A stretch of DNA of 10,304 nucleotides from the NCBI GenBank assembly GCA_013042025.1, contig JABDQY010000023.1:1-10304 (forward strand). Reading direction: 5' to 3'. The notes below the pieces were generated by a model. It made no database searches. It was not told where the DNA came from and was given only the letters and a program-made list of their open reading frames with translations. This document shows, in pieces, positions 1 to 7,900 of this stretch. The position numbers and the translations under genes were made by a program. This DNA is from Bacteroidia bacterium (GTDB lineage Bacteria > Bacteroidota > Bacteroidia > NS11-12g > UBA9320). Positions within the stretch are counted from its first letter, which is position 1; every line of letters begins with the position of its first letter.

Positions 1-294
1 GGATCAGAACGGTCTGTTTATGTAGATTATAAATCGGTAGACCCCAAAGCTGACTTTGTGCAAGAATGGGGTCAAAGAATAGCCGATGTTTACGGAAGCT
101 GGTCAAAAAATACTGTTGGATTTAAGTTTTATAGCACTGCCGATAATTATTATCACTCGCTTTCAAACCAAGATTTAGCATACCTGCATAGTAAAGGTGT
201 CAGTCATGCTCTTTTCAAACAAAAGAAAACGAATGAGAACCTTAAACTGATTTATCAAGATAAAAAAAATTTTGTGTATGCTCTAAACTATTGA
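1..294 (+). CDS. C-terminal end of an unrecognised protein (partial, 5' end outside window)
   Basis: Frame 1 is open from the first base to TGA at 292-294, giving 97 residues of a protein whose start lies upstream. A GTG at 58 could serve as a start, but the frame continues unbroken to the left edge and the residues before it (GSERSVYVDYKSVDPKADF) look like normal coding sequence, so I treat the gene as truncated by the window. The visible part is soluble, rich in Tyr, Lys and Asn, and ends in KKNFVYALNY. It has no membrane helix and no motif I can name. The layout would suit the extracytoplasmic tail of a larger membrane protein next to a polysaccharide flippase, but that is only a guess from context. 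Its stop overlaps the 3' end of the convergent flippase gene by 7 bases, leaving no intergenic room for a terminator. Confidence 0.6.
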   Translation, partial: GSERSVYVDYKSVDPKADFVQEWGQRIADVYGSWSKNTVGFKFYSTADNYYHSLSNQDLAYLHSKGVSHALFKQKKTNENLKLIYQDKKNFVYALNY

Positions 295-1598
295 AATTGC
301 AGTATATAGTAAATGCAACCAGCAATGGCTGTAACCAATAGCAAAATTGTAAGCTTGTGCCTACCAACCAAACCAAAGAAGTAGTGTAATATGCCGATTC
401 TTAGAAGAATACCAACTAGGCTATACCATTGAAGTGCAATTAGCGTGCTTTGATAGTAGTGGTATGCCAATATCATGCTTAGTGTGCTTGCAGCAATAAA
501 CACTATGTTGAATAATAGTTCTTTATCTAACTTTTTGTAAACGTCGAATGTGCAAAAGAACGGATTACTAACAAACATTGCGATGTAAAATAGAATGGTA
601 TTCTCAACGTAAACGCCAGCAATTTTCCATTTACTGCCCATTGCCCAAACCATTAATTCTTCACCCCAAAAGAATAGAACAATTGCTGGGATCACACTTA
701 TTCCAACAAGCAGTTTTAATAAATTCTGTGATATTTCAGCTGTTTCAGTTCGATCATCCTTCATGCGAGAAAGTCGTTCAAAAAGAACTTGTCCCATTGC
801 TAAAGCTATCATTCCTAGAGGTAAATAGGATAGTTTAAATGCATAAGCAAAATAGCCTGTCGCTTTTTGACCTGCATAATAGGAAATAAGGAAAACGGGC
901 ATGCTCGTGGCAAGTAAGTTCAAAAGACCCGATGGCATACTGTAGATTGGGAAGCTTTTATACAACTGAGCAACTTCCTTTAAACGCTTTTTTGTGGTCC
1001 GAAATAGGTTAAAGGGTAGTTTGTATGCAATATGGACAAGAGCCACTAGCTGGCCAATAACTTGACCAAGAACTAATCCATTTATAGGAATAGATGCAAT
1101 AAATGGATGTGAAAGCTTGTATCCCGTAGCTGATGCTGATGTGGCAATTCTATTAACTGAAATAGTCCTATACTTCTTTTCCCTATTCCTCCAAAGAATA
1201 ATTGCTTCAGCACAACCACTTAACCAAACAATCAATGGAATAACAAACAAGATGTTGTGATTTGTAATCCCAAGCCAATGAGAAAATTGTTGTCTAAACA
1301 GGAGGATGAGAATTAGGAGAATACTACTAATGATAGAATTAAGAAATATTGACAACCGTGTTAAGTCGCGTGCCTTTCTCGCTTCATTTTCTACAACAAT
1401 TGCCATTTCGTAACGAAATCCTGCAATTGCAATAAATACTGCTGAAATTTTAAGAAGTACTTCAAGTTCACCAAATTGCTCGGGGTCATAGATTCTGCCC
1501 AAAATAAACAAAGCCCCAAATCCAATGATTTGTGCTATGAGAGAACCACTAAAAAGGGTGCCCGCATTTTTTAAGAAATCTGTTTTAAGAAGTTTCAG
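288..1598 (-). CDS. Wzx-like polysaccharide/lipid-linked oligosaccharide flippase (MATE/MOP superfamily)
   Basis: Predicted inner-membrane protein of 436 residues that would flip undecaprenyl-linked sugar units to the periplasm for polysaccharide or O-antigen assembly. It shows the family's N-terminal pattern: LKNAGTLFSGSLIAQIIGF (residues 9-27), then a first helix ending in LGRIYDPEQFG (33-43), comparable to the usual LxRLYxPExFG. Many hydrophobic helices follow, at about 50-68, 84-101, 113-135, 165-190, 222-240, 250-272, 293-311, 330-348, 361-380, 388-410 and 415-433. Start choice is difficult. The frame is open back to TGA at 1632-1634, but the only ATG/GTG/TTG near the N-terminus is a TTG at 1511 that would delete most of the first helix. 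CTG at 1596-1598 gives MKLLKTDFLKNAG, a good family N-terminus; ATT at 1611-1616 is the alternative. A start-codon mutation or sequence error is possible. Family call is firm, substrate unknown. No other polysaccharide genes are visible nearby. Confidence 0.82.
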   Translation of the reverse strand: MKLLKTDFLKNAGTLFSGSLIAQIIGFGALFILGRIYDPEQFGELEVLLKISAVFIAIAGFRYEMAIVVENEARKARDLTRLSIFLNSIISSILLILILLFRQQFSHWLGITNHNILFVIPLIVWLSGCAEAIILWRNREKKYRTISVNRIATSASATGYKLSHPFIASIPINGLVLGQVIGQLVALVHIAYKLPFNLFRTTKKRLKEVAQLYKSFPIYSMPSGLLNLLATSMPVFLISYYAGQKATGYFAYAFKLSYLPLGMIALAMGQVLFERLSRMKDDRTETAEISQNLLKLLVGISVIPAIVLFFWGEELMVWAMGSKWKIAGVYVENTILFYIAMFVSNPFFCTFDVYKKLDKELLFNIVFIAASTLSMILAYHYYQSTLIALQWYSLVGILLRIGILHYFFGLVGRHKLTILLLVTAIAGCIYYILQFQ

Positions 1599-1715
1599 TG
1601 TGACAAAGGAAATAATAAAATCGAATAAATATCACCTTTGTGAAGAGGATGATGATATGCCAATGTTATTCAAAGGCGATTGTAAAAAGTTATTAGGCAA
1701 TAACGAATAGAGAAA

Positions 1716-1723
1716 TAAATTTG
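1716..1723 (+). promoter_or_regulatory. Putative Bacteroidota -7 promoter element for glyS
   Basis: TAAATTTG matches the Bacteroidota -7 consensus TAnnTTTG exactly and lies 16 bases before the glyS ATG, which would give a short leader of roughly 10 bases. No clear TTTG -33 box is seen at the expected distance, so the call rests on one element. The TAA inside it is also the in-frame stop that makes ATG 1740 the first possible start. Confidence 0.4.
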
Positions 1724-1739
1724 CAGAAAATATTTATCA

Positions 1740-3275
1740 ATGTCCGAAGAATTATTTAAAAATGTAATCTCTCATGCTAAAGAGTATGGTTTTGTATTCC
1801 CAAGTAGCGAAATCTATGATGGGTTAGCTGCGGTGTATGATTATGGGCAGAATGGGGTAGAACTAAAGAATAATATTCGAGAGTATTGGTGGAAGAGCAT
1901 GGTGCAATTACATGATAATATTGTTGGTCTAGATGCGTCGATATTTATGGCACCAAAAGTTTGGAAAGCTAGTGGTCACGTAGATGGATTCAGCGATCCA
2001 ATGATTGATAATAAGGATTCAAAAAAGCGATATAGAGCGGATGTATTGATCGAAGATTACCAAGAAAAATATCGTGTTAAGAATCTAAAGGAAATCAATA
2101 AAGCCAAAAAACGTTTTGGTGACGATTTTGATGAAGCACAATTTATTGCCACCAATCCAAACATTAAAAGAAACAATCAAAAGATAGAAGATATTGATGC
2201 ACGATTAAAAGAAGGTTTAGAAAGTGGCGAGCTTCAAAAAGTAAAAGAGCTAATTGATGAATTAGGTATTGCATGTCCAGTAAGTGGAAGCAAGAATTGG
2301 ACTGAAGTGCGTCAATTTAATTTGATGTATAGTACGCAAATGAGTGCAACCGATGGAGAGAGTCAAATTTATCTTCGACCAGAAACTGCTCAAGGAATAT
2401 TTGTAAACTACCTCAATGTCCAAAAAACGGGTAGAATGAAATTGCCATTTGGAATTGCCCAAACAGGTAAAGCCTTTCGAAACGAAATTGTTGCTCGACA
2501 GTTCATAATGCGAATGAAGGAGTTTGAACAAATGGAAATGCAATTTTTTGTTCAACCTGGAACCGAAATGAAATGGTATGAATACTGGAAAGAACATCGT
2601 TTAAAATGGCATAAAAATTTAGGAACTAATCCTGAAAAATACAGATATCACGATCATGTGAAACTTGCTCATTATGCAAATGCCGCAGTTGATATTGAGT
2701 ATGATTTCCCTTTTGGGTTTAAAGAAGTTGAAGGAATTCATTCTAGAACAGATTTTGACTTACAACAACATGAGGAGTTTTCAGGTAAGAAACAGAGATA
2801 CTTCGACAATGAAACAAATGAAAATATTATTCCTTATGTAGTGGAGACAAGTATTGGTTTAGATCGAATGTTTTTAGTTCTAATGAGCAATTCGTTGCAA
2901 GAAGAAGACTTAGGAGAGGGTAAAACTAGAACTGTGTTGAAGCTACCAGCAGCTCTCGCCCCGTTTCAATGTGCAATACTTCCAGTTGTAAAAAAAGACG
3001 GTCTGCCAGAATTGGCTCATGAAATATTCAAAGATCTTAAACTCGATTTCAATTGCTATTATGAAGAGAAAGATAGTATTGGGAAACGATACAGAAGACA
3101 AGACGCTATAGGTACCCCTATATGTATAACTGTTGACCACGAGAGTTTGGAAGACAGCGAAGTTACAATCCGATTTAGGGATAGTATGGAGCAACGTCGA
3201 GTGAAAATTGAAGAATTAAGTTCAATTATTTCAAAAGAAGTGAGCATGAAAGCCTTATTAAAGGGCTTGGTCTAA
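1740..3275 (+). CDS. glyS: Glycine--tRNA ligase (glycyl-tRNA synthetase, single-chain class II)
   Basis: Cytoplasmic class IIa aminoacyl-tRNA synthetase that charges tRNA-Gly with glycine using ATP, expected to act as a homodimer. The 511 residues are full length for the bacterial/eukaryotic-type single-chain enzyme (also called GlyQS), not the separate alpha/beta form. Visible landmarks are the motif 1 region VWKASGHVDGFSDPM (74-88), the substrate-binding YLRPETAQGIF (211-221), motif 2 with FRNE (246-249) followed by RMKEFEQMEMQFF, motif 3 with GLDRMF (373-378), and an anticodon-binding domain from about LAPFQCAILP (406) to the end. Around 179-184 the sequence reads CPVSGS, where many homologues have a CxxC zinc-ribbon-like start, so a metal knuckle is unlikely here. 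ATG 1740 is the first start after an in-frame TAA at 1716. The gene is divergent from the flippase, and its last 4 bases overlap the stop of the convergent hypothetical gene. Confidence 0.97.
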   Translation: MSEELFKNVISHAKEYGFVFPSSEIYDGLAAVYDYGQNGVELKNNIREYWWKSMVQLHDNIVGLDASIFMAPKVWKASGHVDGFSDPMIDNKDSKKRYRADVLIEDYQEKYRVKNLKEINKAKKRFGDDFDEAQFIATNPNIKRNNQKIEDIDARLKEGLESGELQKVKELIDELGIACPVSGSKNWTEVRQFNLMYSTQMSATDGESQIYLRPETAQGIFVNYLNVQKTGRMKLPFGIAQTGKAFRNEIVARQFIMRMKEFEQMEMQFFVQPGTEMKWYEYWKEHRLKWHKNLGTNPEKYRYHDHVKLAHYANAAVDIEYDFPFGFKEVEGIHSRTDFDLQQHEEFSGKKQRYFDNETNENIIPYVVETSIGLDRMFLVLMSNSLQEEDLGEGKTRTVLKLPAALAPFQCAILPVVKKDGLPELAHEIFKDLKLDFNCYYEEKDSIGKRYRRQDAIGTPICITVDHESLEDSEVTIRFRDSMEQRRVKIEELSSIISKEVSMKALLKGLV

Positions 3276-3883
3276 AGATTAAATTTAGGATCTTCTTCAT
3301 TGGCAGATTTTATTTCAACAAGCTGATCCAAAATAAGACAAAACAACGCGAACAAATTGGTGATTTTCTGCTTGTTCTTTAGTATTCCGCGTTCTTCAAA
3401 ATAAATAAGCTGTAAATTACTCGGAGATTTACTAAAGAAAAAACCTTCGTAATCCTGAATACTCAATCGAATTCCATCAACAGATTTAATTAGTTCACGA
3501 ATGGATGTTGATTTGAGAAGTTTATGAGTTTGTGTCTCAATGTTATTGCTTTTGAGCATGTATTTATCATCAAAGTCAGCAATTCCTATTTGAATATCTT
3601 GTAAACCAAGTTTCTTACTCCAAGGAGAAAGAATGTTTTCCTCATACATTCTAAATTGAAAATGGTCTAAGGTTATATAGCATGTTCTTAATCGGGTGTA
3701 GGTTTTGCTATTTTTGCCACCAGTGGAATAGGTGTCCATTTCTATAACCCAATTCTTGTGTTGATACCTAATCTTGTCTTTTTTCCAAAAACCACCATCA
3801 ATAAATTGTGCACCAAGTTGTTTGGAAACTTCAGTCCATACTTCCTTTTTAAAAGGGCCAAATGTATTTCTAAACCATCCCAT
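3272..3883 (-). CDS. Conserved hypothetical cytosolic protein coupled to a metal exporter gene
   Basis: 203 residues with no signal peptide and no clear transmembrane helix. It opens MGWFRNTFGPFKKEVWTEVS, contains an aromatic/Gly stretch GGFWKKDKIRY (30-40), then alternating hydrophobic segments that suggest beta strands (WVIEMDTY 45-52, TRLRTCYITLD 63-73). DIQIGIADFDDKYMLKSN (96-113) follows, and a hydrophobic C-terminal helix NLFALFCLILDQLVEI (176-191). It resembles uncharacterised Bacteroidota proteins of about 200 residues as I remember them, but I cannot assign a family or function. The ATG at 3883 shares its A with the TAA stop of the upstream exporter gene (TAATG), so the two are almost certainly co-transcribed and translationally coupled. 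Its stop (3272-3274) overlaps the glyS stop on the other strand. A role linked to metal handling is possible from context only. Confidence 0.8.
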   Translation of the reverse strand: MGWFRNTFGPFKKEVWTEVSKQLGAQFIDGGFWKKDKIRYQHKNWVIEMDTYSTGGKNSKTYTRLRTCYITLDHFQFRMYEENILSPWSKKLGLQDIQIGIADFDDKYMLKSNNIETQTHKLLKSTSIRELIKSVDGIRLSIQDYEGFFFSKSPSNLQLIYFEERGILKNKQKITNLFALFCLILDQLVEIKSANEEDPKFNL

Positions 3884-4767
3884 TAAAATTCTGTTAAATC
3901 ACATGATTCGTTATTGGGTTCTGTTTCAATAGTATAGTGTCTAAATGGGTATTCCTTTAATATATCTTTCACTTCGCATTTAAGTTTCACTAAATCATCT
4001 AGATTAATTGCATCATTAATCTTTATGTGAGCAGTAAATACATGGTGCTCACCTTCTAGTGACCAAATATGAGTGTGGTGCATACTGCCAACATGCTTAA
4101 CTCCCAATATTCTCTCCTCAATTTGTGTATAGTTAATGTCTTTTGGAATTCCTTGTAAAAATAGGAACAATGTTTCACGCAAGCGTTTGATTACATTCCA
4201 TAAAACATATGCAGTTATTGCTAGCGATAGAGCAGGGTCCAAATAAGGAATATCTTTAAAGTATAGAATGATTGCAACAATTAGAACAGCAACCCAGCCT
4301 AAAACATCTTCTAACAAATGCCATGAAACCACTTTTTCATTCATTGTTTTACCGGTGCTTAGTTTCCAAGCAGCATAACCATTTACTGCAATGCCCACAA
4401 TAGCGAAGAAAACCATGCCTGTTGCATCTGAAGATTCTGGATGTATTATCCGGGTAATTGCTTCGTTGATAATGAAAATAGACCCTACTATTAACACAAC
4501 AGAATTTAATAATGCTCCAAGCAAAGAGAATCTTGCATATCCGAATGAATATTTTTTATCTGATTTTTTCTTAGATCTTATTTCTAAATACCACGAAGTG
4601 CCTAATGATAAACTGTCGCCTAAATCGTGAATTGCATCGGACATAATAGCAACACTATTGGTGTAAATACCTCCAATAATTTCAAAAATGGTGAAACCTA
4701 AGTTGATAAAGAAAGCAATTTTTAAATTCTTTCCAGAGGTGTTGTTATGGTGATGATGGTTCCCCAT
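3883..4767 (-). CDS. Cation diffusion facilitator (CzcD/ZnT-like) metal efflux transporter
   Basis: Inner-membrane proton-coupled exporter of divalent metals, most likely Zn(II), possibly also Co(II) or Cd(II). The 294 residues and six predicted helices fit the CDF family. The metal site is seen as two HxxxD motifs: H47/D51 in helix 2 (SDAIHDLGD) and H150/D154 in helix 5 (SWHLLED). The His+Asp pairing, rather than the Asp+Asp type in helix 2, is usual for zinc-selective members. A short His cluster, H4-H7, precedes helix 1. The cytoplasmic C-terminal domain (about 205-294) carries the metal-binding/dimer pattern MHHTHIWSLEGEHHVFTAHI (229-248). It is first in a two-gene minus-strand operon with the overlapping hypothetical gene 3272-3883. 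A TAACTTTG promoter element lies 26 bases before the ATG. I see no metal-responsive regulator gene nearby. Metal specificity is inferred from motifs. Confidence 0.94.
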   Translation of the reverse strand: MGNHHHHNNTSGKNLKIAFFINLGFTIFEIIGGIYTNSVAIMSDAIHDLGDSLSLGTSWYLEIRSKKKSDKKYSFGYARFSLLGALLNSVVLIVGSIFIINEAITRIIHPESSDATGMVFFAIVGIAVNGYAAWKLSTGKTMNEKVVSWHLLEDVLGWVAVLIVAIILYFKDIPYLDPALSLAITAYVLWNVIKRLRETLFLFLQGIPKDINYTQIEERILGVKHVGSMHHTHIWSLEGEHHVFTAHIKINDAINLDDLVKLKCEVKDILKEYPFRHYTIETEPNNESCDLTEF

Positions 4768-4793
4768 TTTCTATTTCTTAATTATTGGTGATG

Positions 4794-4801
4794 CAAAGTT
4801 A
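4794..4801 (-). promoter_or_regulatory. Putative Bacteroidota -7 promoter element for the exporter operon
   Basis: On the minus strand this reads TAACTTTG, an exact TAnnTTTG match, 26 bases upstream of the exporter ATG. No good TTTG box is seen at about 19 bases further upstream, so the -33 part is weak or absent. The element lies in the 175-base divergent region shared with the secreted-protein gene. Confidence 0.4.
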
Positions 4802-4890
4802 CTGAAGTCAGGCGAATGTAATTTAAGTGCCTAGTAATGGGTACAAAATGAAGGAATAACTAAAAAAAAGTGGATTTATTGTGTAAAAAG

Positions 4891-4921
4891 TTTCATAATG
4901 GGAATAATTTGTCTATATTTG
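4891..4921 (+). promoter_or_regulatory. Putative Bacteroidota promoter for the TSP3-repeat secreted protein
   Basis: TTTC at 4891-4894 and TATATTTG at 4914-4921 are separated by 19 bases. This is close to the Bacteroidota arrangement TTTG-N19-TAnnTTTG, with one mismatch in the -33 box. Transcription would begin near 4927, about 16 bases before ATG 4943. The element overlaps an upstream in-frame ATG (4898), which would therefore lie outside the transcript; this supports the downstream start. Confidence 0.5.
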
Positions 4922-4942
4922 AATCAACTACTAATTACTTAC

Positions 4943-7900
4943 ATGATGAAACTACTACTACAAACTCGAGGGTTACTACCCCTCATCTGCCTATTTTTCT
5001 TTTCAATTACGTACGCTCAATGCCCAGATGGGTCGGCCGATTATTCTTGGCAAGGAGCTGGTTCAGGTTCGCAATCGGTTTTAACCGCAGGTGACACTTC
5101 AGCAAGCTGGACGGTCGTAGGTTGTTCTAAAAATGTTGAGATTGATTTCACGTTTTATAATCCTGACAATGTTTGGGATGATGTTAGAACAGAATCAAAC
5201 GGTGCTTATGGAGCAGGTTATATGACCTTTTATATGGATAATATAGCAAATGGTGCAAGTCCAAATACCGCATATTCTCCAGGAGATGAAATTATTGCTT
5301 CATGGTCATTTGATACGGAGATTGTTCTTAATGATTTTTTAATCACTGATATAGATGCATCTGATTTAAATGATGCACCTGCAGGACACTCTTCTTTTCA
5401 GGACAGAATTATTGTTGAGCTTTATAACAATGGCACTCCTGTTAGTGTATATTATGTTGAAGCCGATGCTGCTGTATCAAACTATACGATAAGCGGTGAT
5501 ACTATTACCGCAAACTGGACATCAGGGGTTGATAACAACTCAAATCCATTGGACGATGAAGGTACTGTTTATGCAAATTCAGTTGATCCAATTGATAGTA
5601 TAGTTGTTCGATATATAGCAGGTCCGGATGAAGCGTATCCAGCACAGCAAGCAATTGCATTTGGTGGAATTACAATGTGCTGTTATGTGCCTGATATGGA
5701 TGGAGATGGTGTAACTGATATAAGAGATATTGATGATGACAATGATGGTATTCCCGATGTACAAGAAATATGTGGTGATACTGCAACTTCATTCGCATGT
5801 TGGGGTGCTGATTATTTTTTTGATAATGACTCAGATGGAATCTTAAATTATCAGGACGCTGATTTTTGTACATTGAACTCTCATGGAGTTTGTTACTGGA
5901 TGGATTTTGACAATGATGGATTAATTAACTCACTAGATCAAGATTCAGATAATGATGGTATTCCAGATGTAGTTGAAGCTACAGGAGAAGATACTGATGG
6001 CGACGGTTATGTAGATAATCAGGAAGATTTGACAATTCCCGTTGGATATATGGAAAGCAGTACTTCAAGTACAATGCTTACTATTTCTAGCTCATCTAGC
6101 CCAACTTTAAGTGATGATGGTACGGTAATCTTGACTATGCCATTCGCTTTTGAATACTTTGGAAATACAATGTCAACCACACTTCGGTTGAATATGAACG
6201 GATGGATGACGTTTGACAATATTACTCCTGGTTCAGTTTGGAATCCAATTAGTATTCCAAATAGCACATACACTAATACAATAATGATGAACTGGACTGA
6301 TTTGAACCCAAGTTCAGGTGGGGCTATTAATTATGGTACAAATGGAACAGCACCTAATAGAATTTTTATTATTGAGTTTGTTAATGTTAACTTTTATAGT
6401 GGCACTGGTTCTGCAACTTTCCAATTGCAACTACATGAAACTACAAACGAAATAGTAATAGTTACAACGAATTTCAATCCTTCTACTTCCACTGGGAAAG
6501 TAATGGGGCTTAATCAAATGGTGAGCAATGCATATGTGGTTTCTGGAAGAAATGATCAAGTATATACAGTAACAACTGCAGAAGGTCGAAGCTTTATCTA
6601 TAATTACGGTGTTGAGCCGAATGGAAGAGATGATGGATACGACTCGCATCCAATGACAATCACTGATTTAGATGGAGATGGTTATCCAAACTATCAAGAT
6701 GTTGATAGCGATGGAGACGGAATACCAGATGTTGTAGAAGCAGGTGGTATTGATATAGATGGTGATGGAAGGTATGATACGTTTGTAGATACCGATAACG
6801 ATGGATTTGCTGATGCTGTTGATGGCGATGTTGGAAACGATAGTATTGCCGAAAATATTAGTAATGCTCTTCAATTAACCAACGTAGATACAGATTCAAA
6901 TGGTATTCCAAATGGTTACCCAATGGGCGACTATGATGGCGATGGATTCTTAGATTTCTTAGATATCGACGTAGATAACGACGGCATTGCAGATAATAGA
7001 GAAGCTCAAGAAGGTCATAATATTACTAACTATACTATGGTTGCATCTTTAAACAGCGATGCAGATGGGGATGGCTTAGATGATCGTTATGATCCAGATC
7101 AATCAGATGGTTTGGTTTCAAACACAACAGCAAATGGAACTGCAATAGCCCAGTCCAACGCCTTAGATGATTTTGATGGAGATGGAGTTCCAAATCATAA
7201 AGATATGGACAGTGATAATGATGGTATTGTAGATTTGATTGAATCTGATTCTACCAATGATTATACAGCATTTTCTACTGCTGATGTAGACATGGATGGT
7301 TTGTACGACATTTTTGATGCAGATACTACAGGTGTTGCTGGATCATTAGGAGTTACTCCTTTTGATGATGGTGATGACACTGATGGTTTTGCTGACTATT
7401 TAGATTTTAATGCCGATAATGATGCATATGTTGATTATGTTGAAGCAGTAGACTACAATCTAAATGCTCAATCACAAGACGACTATGAAACGATGGCATC
7501 TAACTACAGTCCTCAAAATGGAGGTGTTGCAGCAAGTAATTATAGCAATGCGGCAGATTCAGATGGAGACGGTATCCCAAATTGGTTAGATATGGATGTT
7601 ATTGGTAATAACTTTCCAAACTTTTTAAATCCAGCCCACAGTCTTTATTCAGATACAGACAATGATGGCTTAGTTGATTTATTAGATTCAGACCAAAATG
7701 GAAGTACACCATTTGGAGGAACATTAATTCCTGGAACCATTGTTCCTTACCCTTCAGATTATAATGATATTACAGATCCTCAATCAGATTGGAGAGATAT
7801 TAATACTCACATTTATTTGCCAGTAGAATGGTTGAAGTTTGAAGCAATAAAAGTAAGCAATACGAGTGCACTCTTGACTTGGGCTACAGCAAGCGAAAAG

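Noticed and set aside
578..838. 86-residue plus-strand open frame within the flippase
   Set aside because: Fully antisense to a well-supported membrane protein gene; its residue mix is what the reverse complement of hydrophobic codons gives.
1525..1710. 61-residue plus-strand open frame starting near the flippase N-terminus
   Set aside because: It lies antisense to the conserved flippase N-terminal codons and has no recognisable features; chance frame.
3250..3268. AAGCC...GGCTT hairpin near the end of glyS as a terminator
   Set aside because: Only 5 base pairs, inside the coding sequence, with no T tract; too weak to call.
4870..5094. 74-residue plus-strand open frame overlapping the start of the secreted protein
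   Set aside because: Out of frame with the signal peptide and N-terminal domain, which are clearly real.
6668..6874. Minus-strand open frame opposite the TSP3 repeats
   Set aside because: Ile/Ser/Asn-rich low-complexity product arises from the reverse complement of GAT/GGT-rich repeat codons.
5693..7702. Repetitive GATGGAGATGG-type DNA considered as a CRISPR-like or satellite repeat
   Set aside because: Repeats are in frame, irregularly spaced and explained by the DxDxDG protein motif.
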